Program-made: the position numbers and the translations under genes
Shown here: one piece after another, positions 41,011-52,374 of the stretch
Layout: each line of letters opens with the position of its first letter
Position numbering within the stretch: the first letter of the stretch is position 1
Source: Nitzschia sp. DOCU1
Lineage: Eukaryota > Bacillariophyta > Bacillariophyceae > Bacillariales > Bacillariaceae
NCBI GenBank assembly: GCA_951394045.1
Contig: OX595986.1
Coordinates: 2,943,534 to 3,007,533, forward strand
Length of the DNA stretch: 64,000 nucleotides
Direction of reading: 5' to 3'
The notes under the pieces: model-generated
Told to the model about the DNA's origin: nothing
Seen by the model: only the letters and a program-made list of their open reading frames with translations
Databases searched by the model: none

Positions 41011-42687
41011 ATGAACCGCAGACTGACGATACGGCAGGCTTCGCAGCTGTTGGATCAAGGCGTAATTTCAAGCGTCGACTTGGCATCGTTCTGCCATTCC
41101 ATGGCGGTGGCGGGCGAAAAAATATGGGGCCTTAATGCATTTGAAGCTTTAGTGAATAAAGACGAACTTTTGGATCAAGCCAAGGCGTCTGACGACAGAA
41201 GGAGATTGAACGAGAAACGCTCTGATTTTGACGGCGTTCCAATTTCGGTCAAGGCTAACTTTGCTGTGGCCTCTCTTCCATTGACTGCGGGGAGTAAGAT
41301 TCTAGGGATGGGGCAAAAGAACACGCCAACAGTGGGTTATGATGCCGATGCTGTCCGTCGTCTGATCAAAGACTCAGGGTCGCTATTGATCGGAGTAACG
41401 AGTATGGATGAGTTTGGAATGGGGTCGTTGGGAAATACGTCGGTTCTTCCAGATGGATCGTCGAGATGGACGAAAAACCCATTGCCTCTTTTGCACAAAA
41501 TGTCGCAAGTCACAAGTGTAAATGATGCTGTATCTATGATCCGGTTATCATCTGATGCAATACTGGAACTGCATGAAAAATCGAAAGATTTGGAGGAGAC
41601 AGAGGAAATTTACTCGGCGGGTGGTTCATCGTGCGGATCAGCTGTGTCGGTTGCGCATGGTTCATCTCTTCTTTCACTCGGAACTGATACAGGAGGCTCG
41701 GTCCGATTACCGTCAGCATGGTGTGGTCTAGTGGGTCTCAAGCCAAGCTACGGCCTATTTTCTCGGCATGGGGTTGTAAGCTACGCTTCTTCCTTTGACA
41801 CAGTCGGGGTATTGGCCAACTCTGTGGACTGCGCGATGCTTGTCTATGACTTACTAGCCCAGCGGGAAAGAGATGTGACTCGAGACTCGACCGTGTCGAG
41901 GCTCCCTAGCAATTTCAGTGTGGGTGGCAAAGAAATGGACGAGGTGCCTTCGCTCTCGGGTGTTCGGATAGGTATCCCTGCGGCATTTTCGGTGGACGAA
42001 ATGCCACCATTGATACGAAATGCTTGGTCCAGAGCAGCCCAATCTCTTCACCAACAAGGTGCCACGGTGATAGAACTTTCAACTGATGACATTTCACCGT
42101 CGTTAGTGCAGAGAGCTCTGGCGGCGTACTACGTTCTTGTCAGTGCAGAAGCAAGTTCCAACTTAAGTCGATACGATGGCTTTCGGTACGGCGTCGCGTC
42201 CGAAAAACCCAGCGGGCTTCGAGGCTTGACGCCTTTGGAACAGCAGTATTCTGCGACGCGGACGGAAGGCTTTGGGACAGAAGTGGCCAGGCGCATTCTT
42301 TGTGGAACCTCGGTCCTATCGTCCGACCGTTTCCACTCACACTACGAGGCTGCTGCCAAACTGCGGGCAGTCCTGGCAACTCAGCTTCACAATGTACTGA
42401 CCAAGGACGTGGACGCCATCCTGATTCCAACGGCGCTGTCCCTGCCATGTCGTCTGGATGAAGGGGAAGTTGATAGTACGCAAATGTTCGCTAATGATAT
42501 CATGACGATCCCTCCCAGTCTCGCCGGTCTGCCCGTTCTTTCGGTCCCAGTCGCTGTGGCACATGGCGACGGTATCTTTCAGGCGGGTATGTCGCTGGTC
42601 GGCCCGAGGCTCCAAGAAATGAACCTTTTGAGAATTGGCAGAATACTGGAAGCTATCGAAAGAGTAGATAGTAACAAATCCAAGTAG
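41011..42687 (+). CDS. GatA: Glutamyl-tRNA(Gln) amidotransferase subunit A, organellar
   Basis: Single exon, 558 residues from the first ATG (the open frame begins upstream at a TTG). Amidase-signature enzyme: catalytic Lys81 in GVPISVKANF, the cis-Ser in GGSSCGSAV (about 206-207), and nucleophile Ser230 in GTDTGGSVRLPSAWCGLVGLKPSYG (cited as DTGGSVR). GatA makes the ammonia that converts Glu-tRNA(Gln) to Gln-tRNA(Gln) in mitochondria and plastids. Two oddities: the usual GGSSGGSA reads GGSSCGSA, and about 50 extra residues (LHKMSQVTSVNDAVSMIRLS and on) separate Lys81 from the Ser loop compared with bacterial GatA. No clear targeting peptide, though MNRRLTIRQA is basic. A fatty-acid amide hydrolase-type amidase is less likely given LGTDTGGSVR. 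Confidence 0.88.
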   Translation: MNRRLTIRQASQLLDQGVISSVDLASFCHSMAVAGEKIWGLNAFEALVNKDELLDQAKASDDRRRLNEKRSDFDGVPISVKANFAVASLPLTAGSKILGMGQKNTPTVGYDADAVRRLIKDSGSLLIGVTSMDEFGMGSLGNTSVLPDGSSRWTKNPLPLLHKMSQVTSVNDAVSMIRLSSDAILELHEKSKDLEETEEIYSAGGSSCGSAVSVAHGSSLLSLGTDTGGSVRLPSAWCGLVGLKPSYGLFSRHGVVSYASSFDTVGVLANSVDCAMLVYDLLAQRERDVTRDSTVSRLPSNFSVGGKEMDEVPSLSGVRIGIPAAFSVDEMPPLIRNAWSRAAQSLHQQGATVIELSTDDISPSLVQRALAAYYVLVSAEASSNLSRYDGFRYGVASEKPSGLRGLTPLEQQYSATRTEGFGTEVARRILCGTSVLSSDRFHSHYEAAAKLRAVLATQLHNVLTKDVDAILIPTALSLPCRLDEGEVDSTQMFANDIMTIPPSLAGLPVLSVPVAVAHGDGIFQAGMSLVGPRLQEMNLLRIGRILEAIERVDSNKSK

Positions 42688-42738
42688 ACCGAATAAGCAG
42701 TTTACATATCCTAGCAATTGCATGCAGTTTTACGAATA

Positions 42739-44268
42739 TCAACTCGGCCGCGGTCGCAGATCCTCCCGACAAAGTGGGCAGCATGTTTGTCTCGCCCGCC
42801 GCCGCCGTCTATCTTGCGCTGCGTCGTCGCTTGCATTTGATTGAGGGTTCATTTGCCATCTCCCGCTGACCCATCCAGCCAAACACTTTTGATTGAAAAC
42901 GTAGCGTTAGATTTGGGTCGCTGTAATCAGAAAATGCATGCCCAGCAAAGACTGCCTGCTTACCTCTTTATGAAATACGTGGCCACATCGAGTTCGAACA
43001 ATTTTCGTTTCCTTGGGCTCTGCCGCGTCCACTGACACTGAAGACTCAGTGTCAGCGTCCGTGGCCGATGGCGGTGAATTGGATTCATCCTTTTCAGGTG
43101 AGTCCCCATCGTCATCCTTGACTCCTGATTCGAGATCAGCGTCCAGATCGGATTCGTCCTGCACGCCAAACTCGTTCATGCAAATGCAACATTCTTTAAC
43201 ATCACTATTCATGCCAATGGAAGCGTCAGTCGCCGATGATGGAAGCAGCCATACTTGACGTTCGCCTGAATCGTCTATCGGCGGACGTGATACCAGTTTG
43301 ACATTCTCCAGACTATCGAGAATTTCTCCAGCTGTCACGCCACCGTTGCTCAGGAGAGCTTCTTCTTCTTGTAAACGATCCTGTAGTTGAGCAAAGGCTT
43401 CTGCCTCGGCAGTTGCTCTCCGCAGGAACCAAAGATAAATACAGGGAAGGAACAGGAGCGGCAAAATCAACGCAAAGGTAAACATCTCCAGGGTTGCCAC
43501 ATATACCGATAAAGCTTGATAAAGATTCGGACATGTCGCCGCGCAGGTGTTCATCGGAGTATCCGGGGGGAACGATTCCAAGTCATGTTTCTCCATTAAC
43601 TCTGCCAAATTGTCTGCTGTGACAACGTCTTCATGACAAGTCTGAATCAAAGTAACTCCCGTGTAAACATAAAGCAAGCAAACCGTGTGGAAGAACTGAT
43701 CGTACATGCGAACTCTAGCAGGTCGGATGGGGCCATCTCGTTCTCTCGAATATTGAAACAAATGTGATCGAACCTGGGCATGGTGTGGAATGTAGGCCAC
43801 CAACACCAGAGACGCCAAGGCATACCAGTGCAGAGGATGACTACATGATCGTCTCAGATCCAGAGATGACGCTGCGTAAAGAACCCACAACAAAGCCAGC
43901 GCCACAATTGTTCCTAGAGGCACAATAGGCCAGGTAATCGTCGAGAACAAACACCGCAGCCGTCGTGTTAACGTTCCGATTCTCCCTGTCTGCTCCTCTT
44001 CCCCACCAGTTGACTCCTCCTCATCTTGACGCGTGTTGTTTCCGTCGCCGGTCTCGTTATTTGCTTCCGCGGTTCCTTCCTCTGCTTCTTCCTCTTCTGA
44101 ACTCGAAGGTGTAATAGTTTCAGGAGCAGTTTCAGCGAGTTGTTCTGCCGATGTACCATAAGAAGTGGGGTCAGAACTGGCAGAAAAAGAGGATCCGATC
44201 AAAGCTGTCGTTTCTCCATTGTCGTCCTCGTCATTATCTTCGAATGTAAGCACCGAGGGATTGACCAT
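42739..44268 (-). CDS. RING-H2 membrane E3 ubiquitin ligase-like protein
   Basis: Two exons (44268-42964, 42885-42739; 78-nt intron) give 483 residues. An acidic disordered N-terminus (about 1-110) is followed by four hydrophobic segments: IVPLGTIVALALLWVLYAAS, WYALASLVLVAYIP, FFHTVCLLYVYTGVTLI and EMFTFALILPLLFLPCIYLWF. The RING-H2 finger is split by the intron: CCICMNEF begins it, a 50-residue acidic insert follows, then RTRCGHVFHKE|CLAGW and, in exon 2, CCPLCREDL. The finger ends 10 residues before the stop. RING-H2 proteins of this layout transfer ubiquitin at ER, Golgi or plasma membrane. The second Cys pair sits in a separate exon of 147 nt, without which the finger would be broken. Confidence 0.88.
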
Positions 44269-45022
44269 ACTATTCAGATTTCCAACACGAACGCAAATTC
44301 GAAGTAATTGACACCACTCCGACAATCTCGAAGAACGGTGGTTGAAAATGGCTTGTTACACCACAATCAACTGCAGGATAAAACTACAGGGGTGGGGTGG
44401 GGGTTGAACAAACTATCCTTGGAGCGCTTTCGGAACGCAGTGAATCAAAAGAAGCAATGTCGTCAGTGTTGTAGAGAGAGAGAGAAGGGGCTGCTTCCGA
44501 AACACCGTGCGAGGCATGCATCCACCATGTGACCCGCGCCACACCGCTATTTTGCCGCCAACAGACAACTCTCCGCGCGCTGGTGGCCGAATTTTCTGCG
44601 AGAGCCGGAAGTGGTCGAGGGGCTCGATCAGCGATAGACCGCCCGCCGCGCGCCGGACCGACTCACTCTTTCGCCATCTTTCTTTCTTGGATGAGTACTT
44701 ACTTAGTAATGCTACAAACATATGCCACTACCCCTGTCACGGCTAAAAAGATTGACGCACATCTTTGGCAGAATACTCCATTCGCGCGTTGAACGGTCAG
44801 CGTTACGGTTAACTATTCGAATATCTTCAGATGTGTAAATCCATCATTTGTTTTTCAAATTTGCCAAACTACCATTTCAATCATGTCCCGCAATAAGATC
44901 CGCATACTCCATCTGTCACGCTTTCCCTGTGCACATCTTCTTGCTTGGTCATTTCTCTCTTGCTATCGCTTTGAAACATACCATAACAAGAGCCAGTTTC
45001 TGCAGCAAGGCATCATATCATC
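44269..45022. promoter_or_regulatory. Divergent intergenic region
   Basis: 754 bp between the RING gene (minus) and the Gly-rich surface protein (plus). It contains G-rich (near 44390) and GA-rich (near 44475) simple runs. Overlapping open frames at 44413-44792 on both strands are not supported. Confidence 0.35.
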
Positions 45023-47171
45023 ATGTCCAAGGAAAGAGCGTTAAGAGCAACCATGGCATTTCGATTCGCATCTCGATCATTTGTCGTCGTCATCGTGAGC
45101 GTGTTGGCAGCATTAGCCTTTGTGCCGGAAGTCTCTGCCGCCTCTCATCGCCGTCAGCGTCGAGGTTTGTCAACGACGACAGCTCCTTCGAAATCGCCGC
45201 CGTTGGGGAAAGCAGAAGTAAAGATTGCGCCCAAAGGTTTGGGTGACTTTAACTCGGATCCAGACGGCGACGTTCTAGAATGGTCGCCAGAGAATGGAGC
45301 CTTTTCGATGGATGGTTCAGGAGCACCCTCTGCGTCATCTCACCCGTCTTCGAGCTCGTCTCCGGTTCAGGCCCCATCCATCGCTCCGTCGATGCCCCTT
45401 CTTCAATCGGGGTCTGTGGTTACCACGGGGCCGACGACCCTATCTTTTCCTTTTCCACCACCCACTCCCGCGGAGGTGCCAGGGCCTTCGGGGTCAGAGC
45501 CTGTGGATTCGGCTCCCGCACCTTCTCCCGACTCATTTTTCCATGTCGGTAACGATGCTGATGGCAGCAATAGTGGTACCGGTGGTGATGGTACTGGAAG
45601 TGGTGGTGATGGTACTGGAAGTGGTGCCGATGGCGGGAGCAGTGGTACCGGTGGTGATGGTACCGGAAGTGGTGCCGATGGCGGCAGCAGTGGTACCGGT
45701 GGTGATGGCACTGGAAGTGGCGCTGATGGCGGCAGCAGTGGTACCGGTGGTGATGGCACTGGAAGTGGTGCCGATGGCGGCAGCAGTGGAACCGGTGGTG
45801 ATGGTACTGGAAGTGGTGCCAACGGCGGCAGCGGTGGTACCGGTGGTGATGGTACGGGAAGTGGTGCCAACGGCGGCAGTAACGGTACCGGTGGAGATAG
45901 TGCTGGAAGTGGTGCCGACGGCAGCAGCGGCGGTACCGGTGGTGATGGTACCGGAAGTGGTGCCGATGGCAGTAGCGCTGGTGGTGGTAATTCAACAGGC
46001 ATTGACAGTAGTGCCTCGGCAGGTATGATCCACTATTGTTTTGTGGGACGTTGTTCTTTCGAAAGAAGTATTTTCACTCACATCTGATTTGTAATAGTAT
46101 TCTGTCCGGGTCTGCCCGTGGATCGGCAAGCGACAGTTTGGTGGAACTATTCGGTGACAATGAATTCGACGTCGCTCACGGCCGAAGATGCGGACGTCGC
46201 AGTGAAAACCTTCGAGCCCCTCCTGCGGTACAATCTGGAGGACATCTTGCAATGTGATAATCCAACCCGTCGTAAGCTAGCGTCGGACTTTGGGATTGTG
46301 GGCATGGACTACATCCCCGACGACGAGCCCCTAGGAGGTAAGGCGTGTCATTGTTGAAGTCTCACTCGACGTCATCGATCGCTGCTAATGAATGTATGTT
46401 ATCTCAGGTTGCATAAAGGCCACTACCCTTCCGTGCTATCGATTTCGTGGAAAGCTTTTTATTTATCTAGGGGCGGAGGCGGCCACCGACGTGGCTATGT
46501 ATGAAACAAGAAAGGCAATCCGGGCTCTTATGAACCAAGCGCAATCGTTCTCGATTGAAAATGTTCAAAGTTTTGAGTATTTAGCCCCAAATCTTGTGGA
46601 CCCAGCTGGGGTGGAGACATCTAATTCAGGAAGCAAGACATTGCAAAATCAAGAGGGAAATTCCACATCGGCTGTCTCCATTTTGTCTGCACTGGGAGGC
46701 TTTTTCGTGGTCCTTGCGATGTTTGCTGCGTATCGATTCCGCAAGGACCAACAGCAAATTATTGATGGACCATCCACAATTTCTCCTGCATCTGAGATAA
46801 CAGCAGGTGATACCTCAATCTCCAACAATTCAGGAACGCCTTCGCCTCCGTTCACTGGGATGCTTCCCGGTAATTACCGCATGAGAGCACCCTACTCCAT
46901 GACTGCCATTCTCGAGGATAGTAGTCAGGCAAGCATTTCTCGGGACTCGGACATTATCGTTTCGGAGTGTGGTTACACCGACGATGATGCTTCCAGTCGC
47001 GACCAATCCTACTTGAATTCAATGCTCAATGACGACCCGATTTTGGGAGCTCGGGGCATGGAGGAGTACGATGATTCGGACGATGATTATCTTTATGATA
47101 ATTCGGAGCTACCAGCTCTGAAACGCAAATCTACCCAAACCAAGGGAATCGGCAGTCCCCAGGAAGTCTAA
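45023..47171 (+). CDS. Single-pass surface protein with Gly/Asp/Ser 16-residue repeats
   Basis: Three exons (45023-46022, 46098-46337, 46408-47171; introns 75 and 70 nt) give 667 residues. The first ATG is used; an ATG at 45053 gives a tidier signal peptide (MAFRFASRSFVVVIVSVLAA). A Ser/Pro-rich stalk is followed by 8 or so tandem units of GTGGDGTGSGADGGSS. Exon 2 begins a folded-looking domain with WWNYSVTMNSTS, Cys residues and a region ending QSFSIENVQSFEYL. A membrane helix lies at about residues 507-525 (SAVSILSALGGFFVVLAMFAAY), and a long acidic cytoplasmic tail follows. Extracellular N-terminus is inferred from the signal peptide and N-x-S/T sites. It resembles adhesive or wall-linked diatom proteins; I know no named family. 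Confidence 0.8.
45575..45979 (+). repeat. 48-bp in-frame tandem repeat
   Basis: About eight units of 48 bp encode GTGGDGTGSGADGGSS variants (Ala-Asp, Ala-Asn and Ser-Ala substitutions). Synonymous differences between units are frequent. All frames on both strands stay open across it, producing several long but false open frames. Confidence 0.9.
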
Positions 47172-47746
47172 TAATGCGTTTATCGCCATCCCAACAACAT
47201 TTGTCCAGCTATCACCTGTTCCTTGGAAGCAAGCTAGCAAGCCAGGCTATTGCGCGATGGATGCATCGCGGCCAGCTTGTTTGTGAACCCATTTCAATCC
47301 AAACCCGTACTGTAGTCCGGTAGTTTTAATGTTCAGTATACGTTAGAGAAGTACAAGACGCCACACTGATCGGCATTGTACTCTTCTGCTATCATAGTAT
47401 CGATGAGTTATCCCTAACTACCGGTAGCTTCGAGCAGGAAGTCGGCCAGATGATCGTCTGTCTATGTTGGCCAGCGGCGGCCGAACTCATTTTGGACTCC
47501 GACGACTCACATGTCGCGTCATCCTTCAGAATTTTGTTCTGCGAAAAAGGAGAGAAATATCGGAACAAGCCGACGACGATGATGTCAACAACTCACGCGA
47601 GGAGTAGAGCAACCAGAGGCAGATGGCGAAAAGGACGATTTACAACAAGTCTGGCATATGAATCGAGATCGATAGTAACAGCAACGCGATAAATTCAAGC
47701 CAAACAGCAACATCGCGGTGGGCGGACGTTGCATCCTTATTACACG
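47172..47746. promoter_or_regulatory. Intergenic region upstream of MFS gene
   Basis: 575 bp with one CTACCGGTAG palindrome at 47418-47427. A plus-strand open frame at 47450-47692 is unsupported. Confidence 0.4.
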
Positions 47747-49255
47747 ATGACAACGGCAACAACGGTCGATGAAAATACCAGCGAGGCATCACGTGGGGCG
47801 CTGCAAATACGGCACTTCTTTGTTTCATTATGGAACGCGCACGGGGCAATATCCGTCGTTCTGATCAGCGTCTCCCTCTCCTTCGCAATGGGCTGCACGG
47901 TAGGCATTGTTCCCGAAGTATTGAGCGATCGATACGCACGACTCCATCACGGATATCACGGTGACTTGCCTTGCTCTTCTTTTGACGACTACGCCTCCAT
48001 GCCCCTGGCTTGTCGTCATGGAGCGGATGACGCCCAAGATGCATCGGCGTGGACGGGTATGCTACAAAATCTTTGGACGCTCTTTTTCAATCCAGTCATT
48101 GGCAAGTTGAGCGATTTGCACGGACGGCGGCGGATTTTTACACTTTGCACCTTGTCGTATTCGCTGGGACCCATGGTGCTGGTGTGGATGCAATTGTGTC
48201 CGACCACAAACCCTCTTTTCTATTATATTGCTAGCAGTCTGATTGGCGTTGTTAGCTACATGAGCATTGCGTTTGCGATTCTTTCGGATTGCATGCCGGA
48301 AGAGTTTCGGACGGCAAGTTTTGGTGTGGTCATGGCTGGATTTTATGGCGGCTTTGCATTATCGCCATTCCTGGCGCTGCTGCTGAATCACTTGCATGTC
48401 TCGATATTATCTTTCACGCTGGCAAGTGCGGCTTTTGTCTACACACTCGTAGCATTCCCGGAGACTTTACCCGAGTCGGTGCGGGAAAGCAATCTGCAGG
48501 AACGAATGAATAGGAGCGCACAACAAGACGAGAACGATACGCCAGGCTGCTTGAGACAGATAGGGGATGTTTTGTTGCGTCCCTTTTATGAAATGGCGAT
48601 TCTAAACCGTGATACGGCGATCCGTTTGGTGGCTGTCGGCAGTTTCTTTAGCAGCATGGTCTACTCGACGGACGTGAACCTTGTCGTTTTCTACATTGAA
48701 CAATATCTCAATGTACGAGAGCAGGACATCGCCTTTCAATTTTTGGCCATGGGTGTCGTTGGGGTTATCATTCAAGCATTTCTGTTGCAACCCATGTTGC
48801 ATTGCTTTGGGGAGAAGGGTCTTCTGATTGTCTCCTTTATTAGTGGGACGATGCACAATTTATTGTATGGCTTGGCCAAGAATAAGCAAACCTTGTACGT
48901 TGCTCTTTGTTTATCGCAACTGACCAAGACCAACACTCCCATACTCGCGTCCTTAGCTTCCAAGGATGCGACTGTCAATGAACAAGGCCAGCTTCAGGGA
49001 GCATTGTATGCTGTCAATGCACTAAGCGCGGCGGTGGGCCCATTGTCGATGCAATTCATTTACGAGCGTACCAAGGACACCATTGGACCAGGAACCATGT
49101 TTGTCTTTGCGTCGTTTTTGTATTTTGTTGGGACAATCGTCGTATCGTTCATTCCCGTCCAAGAGAAAGCAAGAGTCGAGGGTGAAATCACCAGTTCAGA
49201 CAGCAGTGATCTGGAGGAGCCTTTGCTTGCAGAGGCCGAAGGGGAGACGTTATAG
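47747..49255 (+). CDS. Major facilitator superfamily transporter
   Basis: Single exon, 502 residues from the first ATG. There are about 12 hydrophobic helices in two sets. The loop 2-3 motif of MFS proteins is seen as GKLSDLHGRRRI. Further helices include LFYYIASSLIGVVSYMSIAF, MAGFYGGFALSPFLALLLN, FQFLAMGVVGVIIQAFLLQ and NALSAAVGPLSMQF. The layout resembles the TetA/HIAT1 (MFSD14)-like branch of eukaryotic sugar or drug transporters. Loop 1-2 (about 50 residues, with Cys and His) is unusually long. A central acidic loop (QQDENDTPG) separates the halves, and the C-terminus is acidic with SDSSDLEEPLL, a dileucine-type sorting signal. Substrate unknown. Confidence 0.85.
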   Translation: MTTATTVDENTSEASRGALQIRHFFVSLWNAHGAISVVLISVSLSFAMGCTVGIVPEVLSDRYARLHHGYHGDLPCSSFDDYASMPLACRHGADDAQDASAWTGMLQNLWTLFFNPVIGKLSDLHGRRRIFTLCTLSYSLGPMVLVWMQLCPTTNPLFYYIASSLIGVVSYMSIAFAILSDCMPEEFRTASFGVVMAGFYGGFALSPFLALLLNHLHVSILSFTLASAAFVYTLVAFPETLPESVRESNLQERMNRSAQQDENDTPGCLRQIGDVLLRPFYEMAILNRDTAIRLVAVGSFFSSMVYSTDVNLVVFYIEQYLNVREQDIAFQFLAMGVVGVIIQAFLLQPMLHCFGEKGLLIVSFISGTMHNLLYGLAKNKQTLYVALCLSQLTKTNTPILASLASKDATVNEQGQLQGALYAVNALSAAVGPLSMQFIYERTKDTIGPGTMFVFASFLYFVGTIVVSFIPVQEKARVEGEITSSDSSDLEEPLLAEAEGETL

Positions 49256-49436
49256 CGCGGGCGTTTGTTGATGTATTGCTGCTGGCCTTTAAGTGGCTGG
49301 CGCTCTCTAGGCTTTTACACTAGTAAAAAGTGTCGTCTAGCAATGCGAAAATTTGGTCGGCTGCGAACTACCCGTCGTTTGACTCTAGGATCCTATATTA
49401 CTGCTGCTAGTAGCTAGTTCGTGAATCATCGTCGCC

Positions 49437-50666
49437 TCACAAAAATCCGTACAAGGCAAAGATGCCAGTTTCGTAGGCAATAAACATCAGATGCCAACGT
49501 AGATCCAGACTGGCCGACTTTGCCGCCGACGTAAAGAGACGAAACAAAAAGAGAATCAAACCATTCGCCAGGAATTGAGCCTTCCAGATCATTCGCGCTT
49601 TGACTTGACCACTACCATCACTTCCATATCGAATCGCAAATCCCGATACAAACTTGAACAAGCATAGCAACAAAACATTGACGGCCATGAGTTGCGACAC
49701 AAACTTGTCTCCAATGTACAAGTCGGCCAAAATGCCATTTTCTTCGGCTTCGACGGTCCCTTCTGGCGGCGAATGCAAAAACGCATTGGTCCACTCCAAA
49801 TAAATATCATCGCGAGGAATAAATCCCATGATTTCACCAGGAAAGAACAAGTCTCGAGCAGCAATCAAGGACATTGCTCCCGAGCATATAAAAACGGTTC
49901 TTGCCACAATTCGAGATACTATCGAGTTTGGAGTCTTGCCATCCGTCATGGCTACAGCAGTCCCCCGTCTTACGTCACGTGATGAGTACAAATACGATAG
50001 TATTACCATTGATTCAAAGGTCATGACCGCCATGAAAATTTGAAAGAGTCCATCAGCCCCCGCCGTCGCCAAATCACTGAGCGAATACGCATAAAATGCC
50101 GTCAACAACATATTGGCCACAACGGCTGTATAAAAGACGGGACGAAAGTGTCCCTGCTTCCATCGTGCGTCCCATGGATGTATCAACACCGGCATGAGTT
50201 TTTGAAATTGCAGGGCTAGACCCGCGGCTCCTCCCACTTTACGAACAAACAAACCGCCCATGTTATTGGCATCTGTCGTTACAGGCTGGATGGTGCTGAG
50301 ACCTCCCTGCTGGGATTTCCAGCCGTTGGAGTCATCAAAAAAGACTGTAGATTTTGTAAATTGCTGCCATGAACAAAACAACGATTAGCCACAATGACAA
50401 ACTCTCATTCTCAGGGAGATTCACTGTCCACGTACCAGATACGCTTCATCCATGGCGCCGCCAATATTTCGCCCAGTAGCAAAGACATCTCGAAACGAAA
50501 ACATCAAGAGGAACCCCGAGCAAGCAATCACAGTAAACACCAGACAGATGGGCGGCAAATGCTCTTCAATCAATTCTTTCTTGACCGTCGGGGGCGACAT
50601 TGTGTTAGCGTTAGTTTTCGAGCTTGGTGGGGTCGCCACTTTGGCTTGTTTGGAAGCTTTTCCCAT
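49437..50666 (-). CDS. Polytopic membrane protein of unknown function
   Basis: Two exons (50666-50436, 50363-49437; 72-nt intron) give 385 residues. Exon 1 encodes a Lys-rich leader and one hydrophobic helix (CLVFTVIACSGFLLMFSF). Exon 2 adds five or six more: VFYTAVVANMLLTAFYAYSL, IFMAVMTFESMVILSYLY, TVFICSGAMSLIAARDLFF, LMAVNVLLLCLFKFVSGF, LANGLILFLFRLF and HLMFIAYETGIFALYGFL at the very end. No signature motif is recognised. A charged loop with EGTVEAEENGILADLY lies between helices 4 and 5. The KKEL-like stretch is not a retention signal here because it is internal. Confidence 0.75.
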
Positions 50667-51256
50667 AATTGTACGAAGGAATCCGCCGTTCGCTTGTTGA
50701 ATCTATCAAAATACTAAAACGTGGTTTGATGAAGTAACCATGAACGCCTCTTGTGGCAAAGAAATAGTGGTTTTAACAGTCCGTCTCGGACCTCTCTCGT
50801 CACATCTCATCATGGTTTCAAATTGCATTGCCAGCAGAGGGCTTTATGCTTTTCTACGTTTCTGAAAATATATATTCAATGTAGTCAATTTAGTCAGTCA
50901 ACTACGATGAACGAAACACGCACGCATGACAGACAGGAATGATTCGTGGTGGAAGACATCGTTTATGTATGTATCTTACCAGATATCATACCAACGTATG
51001 TGCGACATTACTGCGAAGTGGAGTGGGACTCCCAGTTATGGTATGATGACGTACGCGTACCAGGTACTATGATATGTGTTCTAGATTCTATTTGTGTGGT
51101 GGAGAGCGAACGGCATCTCACATCACTTGTGCCGCCGCCGATGATGCGGTGTCAAATATCCAATGCTTCTACTATTTAGCACGAAAGCCCAGTCATCGAG
51201 TTGTGTTGTTTTGATGGCGAGAGCCACGCATGCAGCGTCATAAGATATCTTTCACG
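50667..51256. promoter_or_regulatory. Divergent promoter upstream of APX
   Basis: 590 bp, with one TGACGT hexamer at 51047-51052 next to GTACGCGTAC. In P. tricornutum TGACGT-like CRE elements are known in CO2-responsive promoters. One copy is not diagnostic. Confidence 0.35.
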
Positions 51257-52374
51257 ATGAAATTTTTTCAGCTAACATTTTGGTTTCTGACCAGCAGCAG
51301 TTTGCTTGCCAACGCCTTTCTCATTCCACAACAACAACGCAAAGCTGTATCCCGTACAAGTTGTCCCACTACCATAATGAGTGCAACTATGAAAGAAGAT
51401 CTTCTTGGAGCGCGCGACATGATCGACAAGCTGCTCTATGAAAAGGCTTGTGGACCCATCATGGTCCGTTTGGCATGGCACGACAGTGGAACCTTTGACA
51501 AGAACGTCAAAGGGGAATGGCCAGCGGCTGGAGGCGCTGTCGGTTCCATCCGATTCGAGCCAGAAATTCTTCATGGAGCTAACAAGGGTTTGTCCAACGC
51601 CGTGGCACTCCTCCAGCCCGTCAAGGATGCCTTCCCCAACGTCAGCTATGCGGATATTTTTCAAATGGCTTCGTGCCGAGCCATTGAAACTGCCGGTGGA
51701 CCCAAGATTGGTGTCAGGTACGGTCGCCTCGATGCCACTAGTCCCGAACAGTGCTCGCCCGAGGGAAATTTGCCCGATGCCGAGGCTGGGCCAAACAATA
51801 TGTATGGTGGCCCCGGTGGAACGGCTTCGACCGAAAGCAAGGAGCCAGAAGATCACTTGCGAAAAGTGTTCTACCGCATGGGTCTAAGTGACGAAGACAT
51901 TGTCGCCTTGTCCGGTGCCCACACGTTCGGTGAATATCATACATCACAGTTTGACCCGTTCGGTTAGTCCCACTTGTCATCGCTGACGTAACTCAAATGT
52001 TGTGTATAGGACGTGCGTACGCGGATAGATCTGGACTTGGAAAGGAAAAGACCAAGTTCACTGATGGATCCATGAAACAGCCACGAGCCGATGGAACGGA
52101 TGCCCCCTACAAACCTGGTGGTTCCTCTTGGACCGCGAATTTCCTTGTCTTTGACAATTCCTACTACACTACTTTGGATGACCCCAATGCCGATCCCGAG
52201 CTGCTAAAACTCTCCAGTGACAAGGCCGTCTTCAAGGACAAGGACTTCCGCCCATTTGCTGAAAAGTTCCGCGATAGTCAGGACGCCTTCTTCGAATCGT
52301 ATGCCAAGGCCCACAAGAAGCTTTCCGAGTTGGGCTCCAAGTTCGAGCCGGCTGAAGGTATTACTCTCGATTGA
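51257..52374 (+). CDS. APX: Plastid ascorbate peroxidase
   Basis: Two exons (51257-51929, 52010-52374; 80-nt intron) give 345 residues. The leader is a signal peptide ending [10 protein letters not shown] with Phe +1, predicting plastid import. Class I haem-peroxidase signatures: distal site [17 protein letters not shown] (Arg, Trp and His), then [18 protein letters not shown], and the proximal His region [17 protein letters not shown] across the intron. The exon join at [12 protein letters not shown] restores the normal proximal motif; reading through would give [11 protein letters not shown], which is intron. APX reduces H2O2 with ascorbate. The C-terminal residues ([16 protein letters not shown]) match plant and algal APX ends. 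Confidence 0.94.

Noticed and set aside
29439..44268. Apparent frameshifts or broken genes (for example the phosphatase, CKS1, gamma-CA, DoxX, ERO1, RING)
   Set aside because: Each break is a GT-AG intron of 67-115 nt that restores family motifs and an exact multiple of three, so none is a pseudogene.
45294..46028. Long open frames on both strands over the Gly-rich repeat (plus 45294-46028; minus 45403-46002 and 45420-45995)
   Set aside because: The 48-bp unit is divisible by three, so every frame lacking a stop in one unit stays open. Composition (PVVMVLEVV, His/Arg runs) is not protein-like, and the real frame has a signal peptide and joins to exons 2-3.
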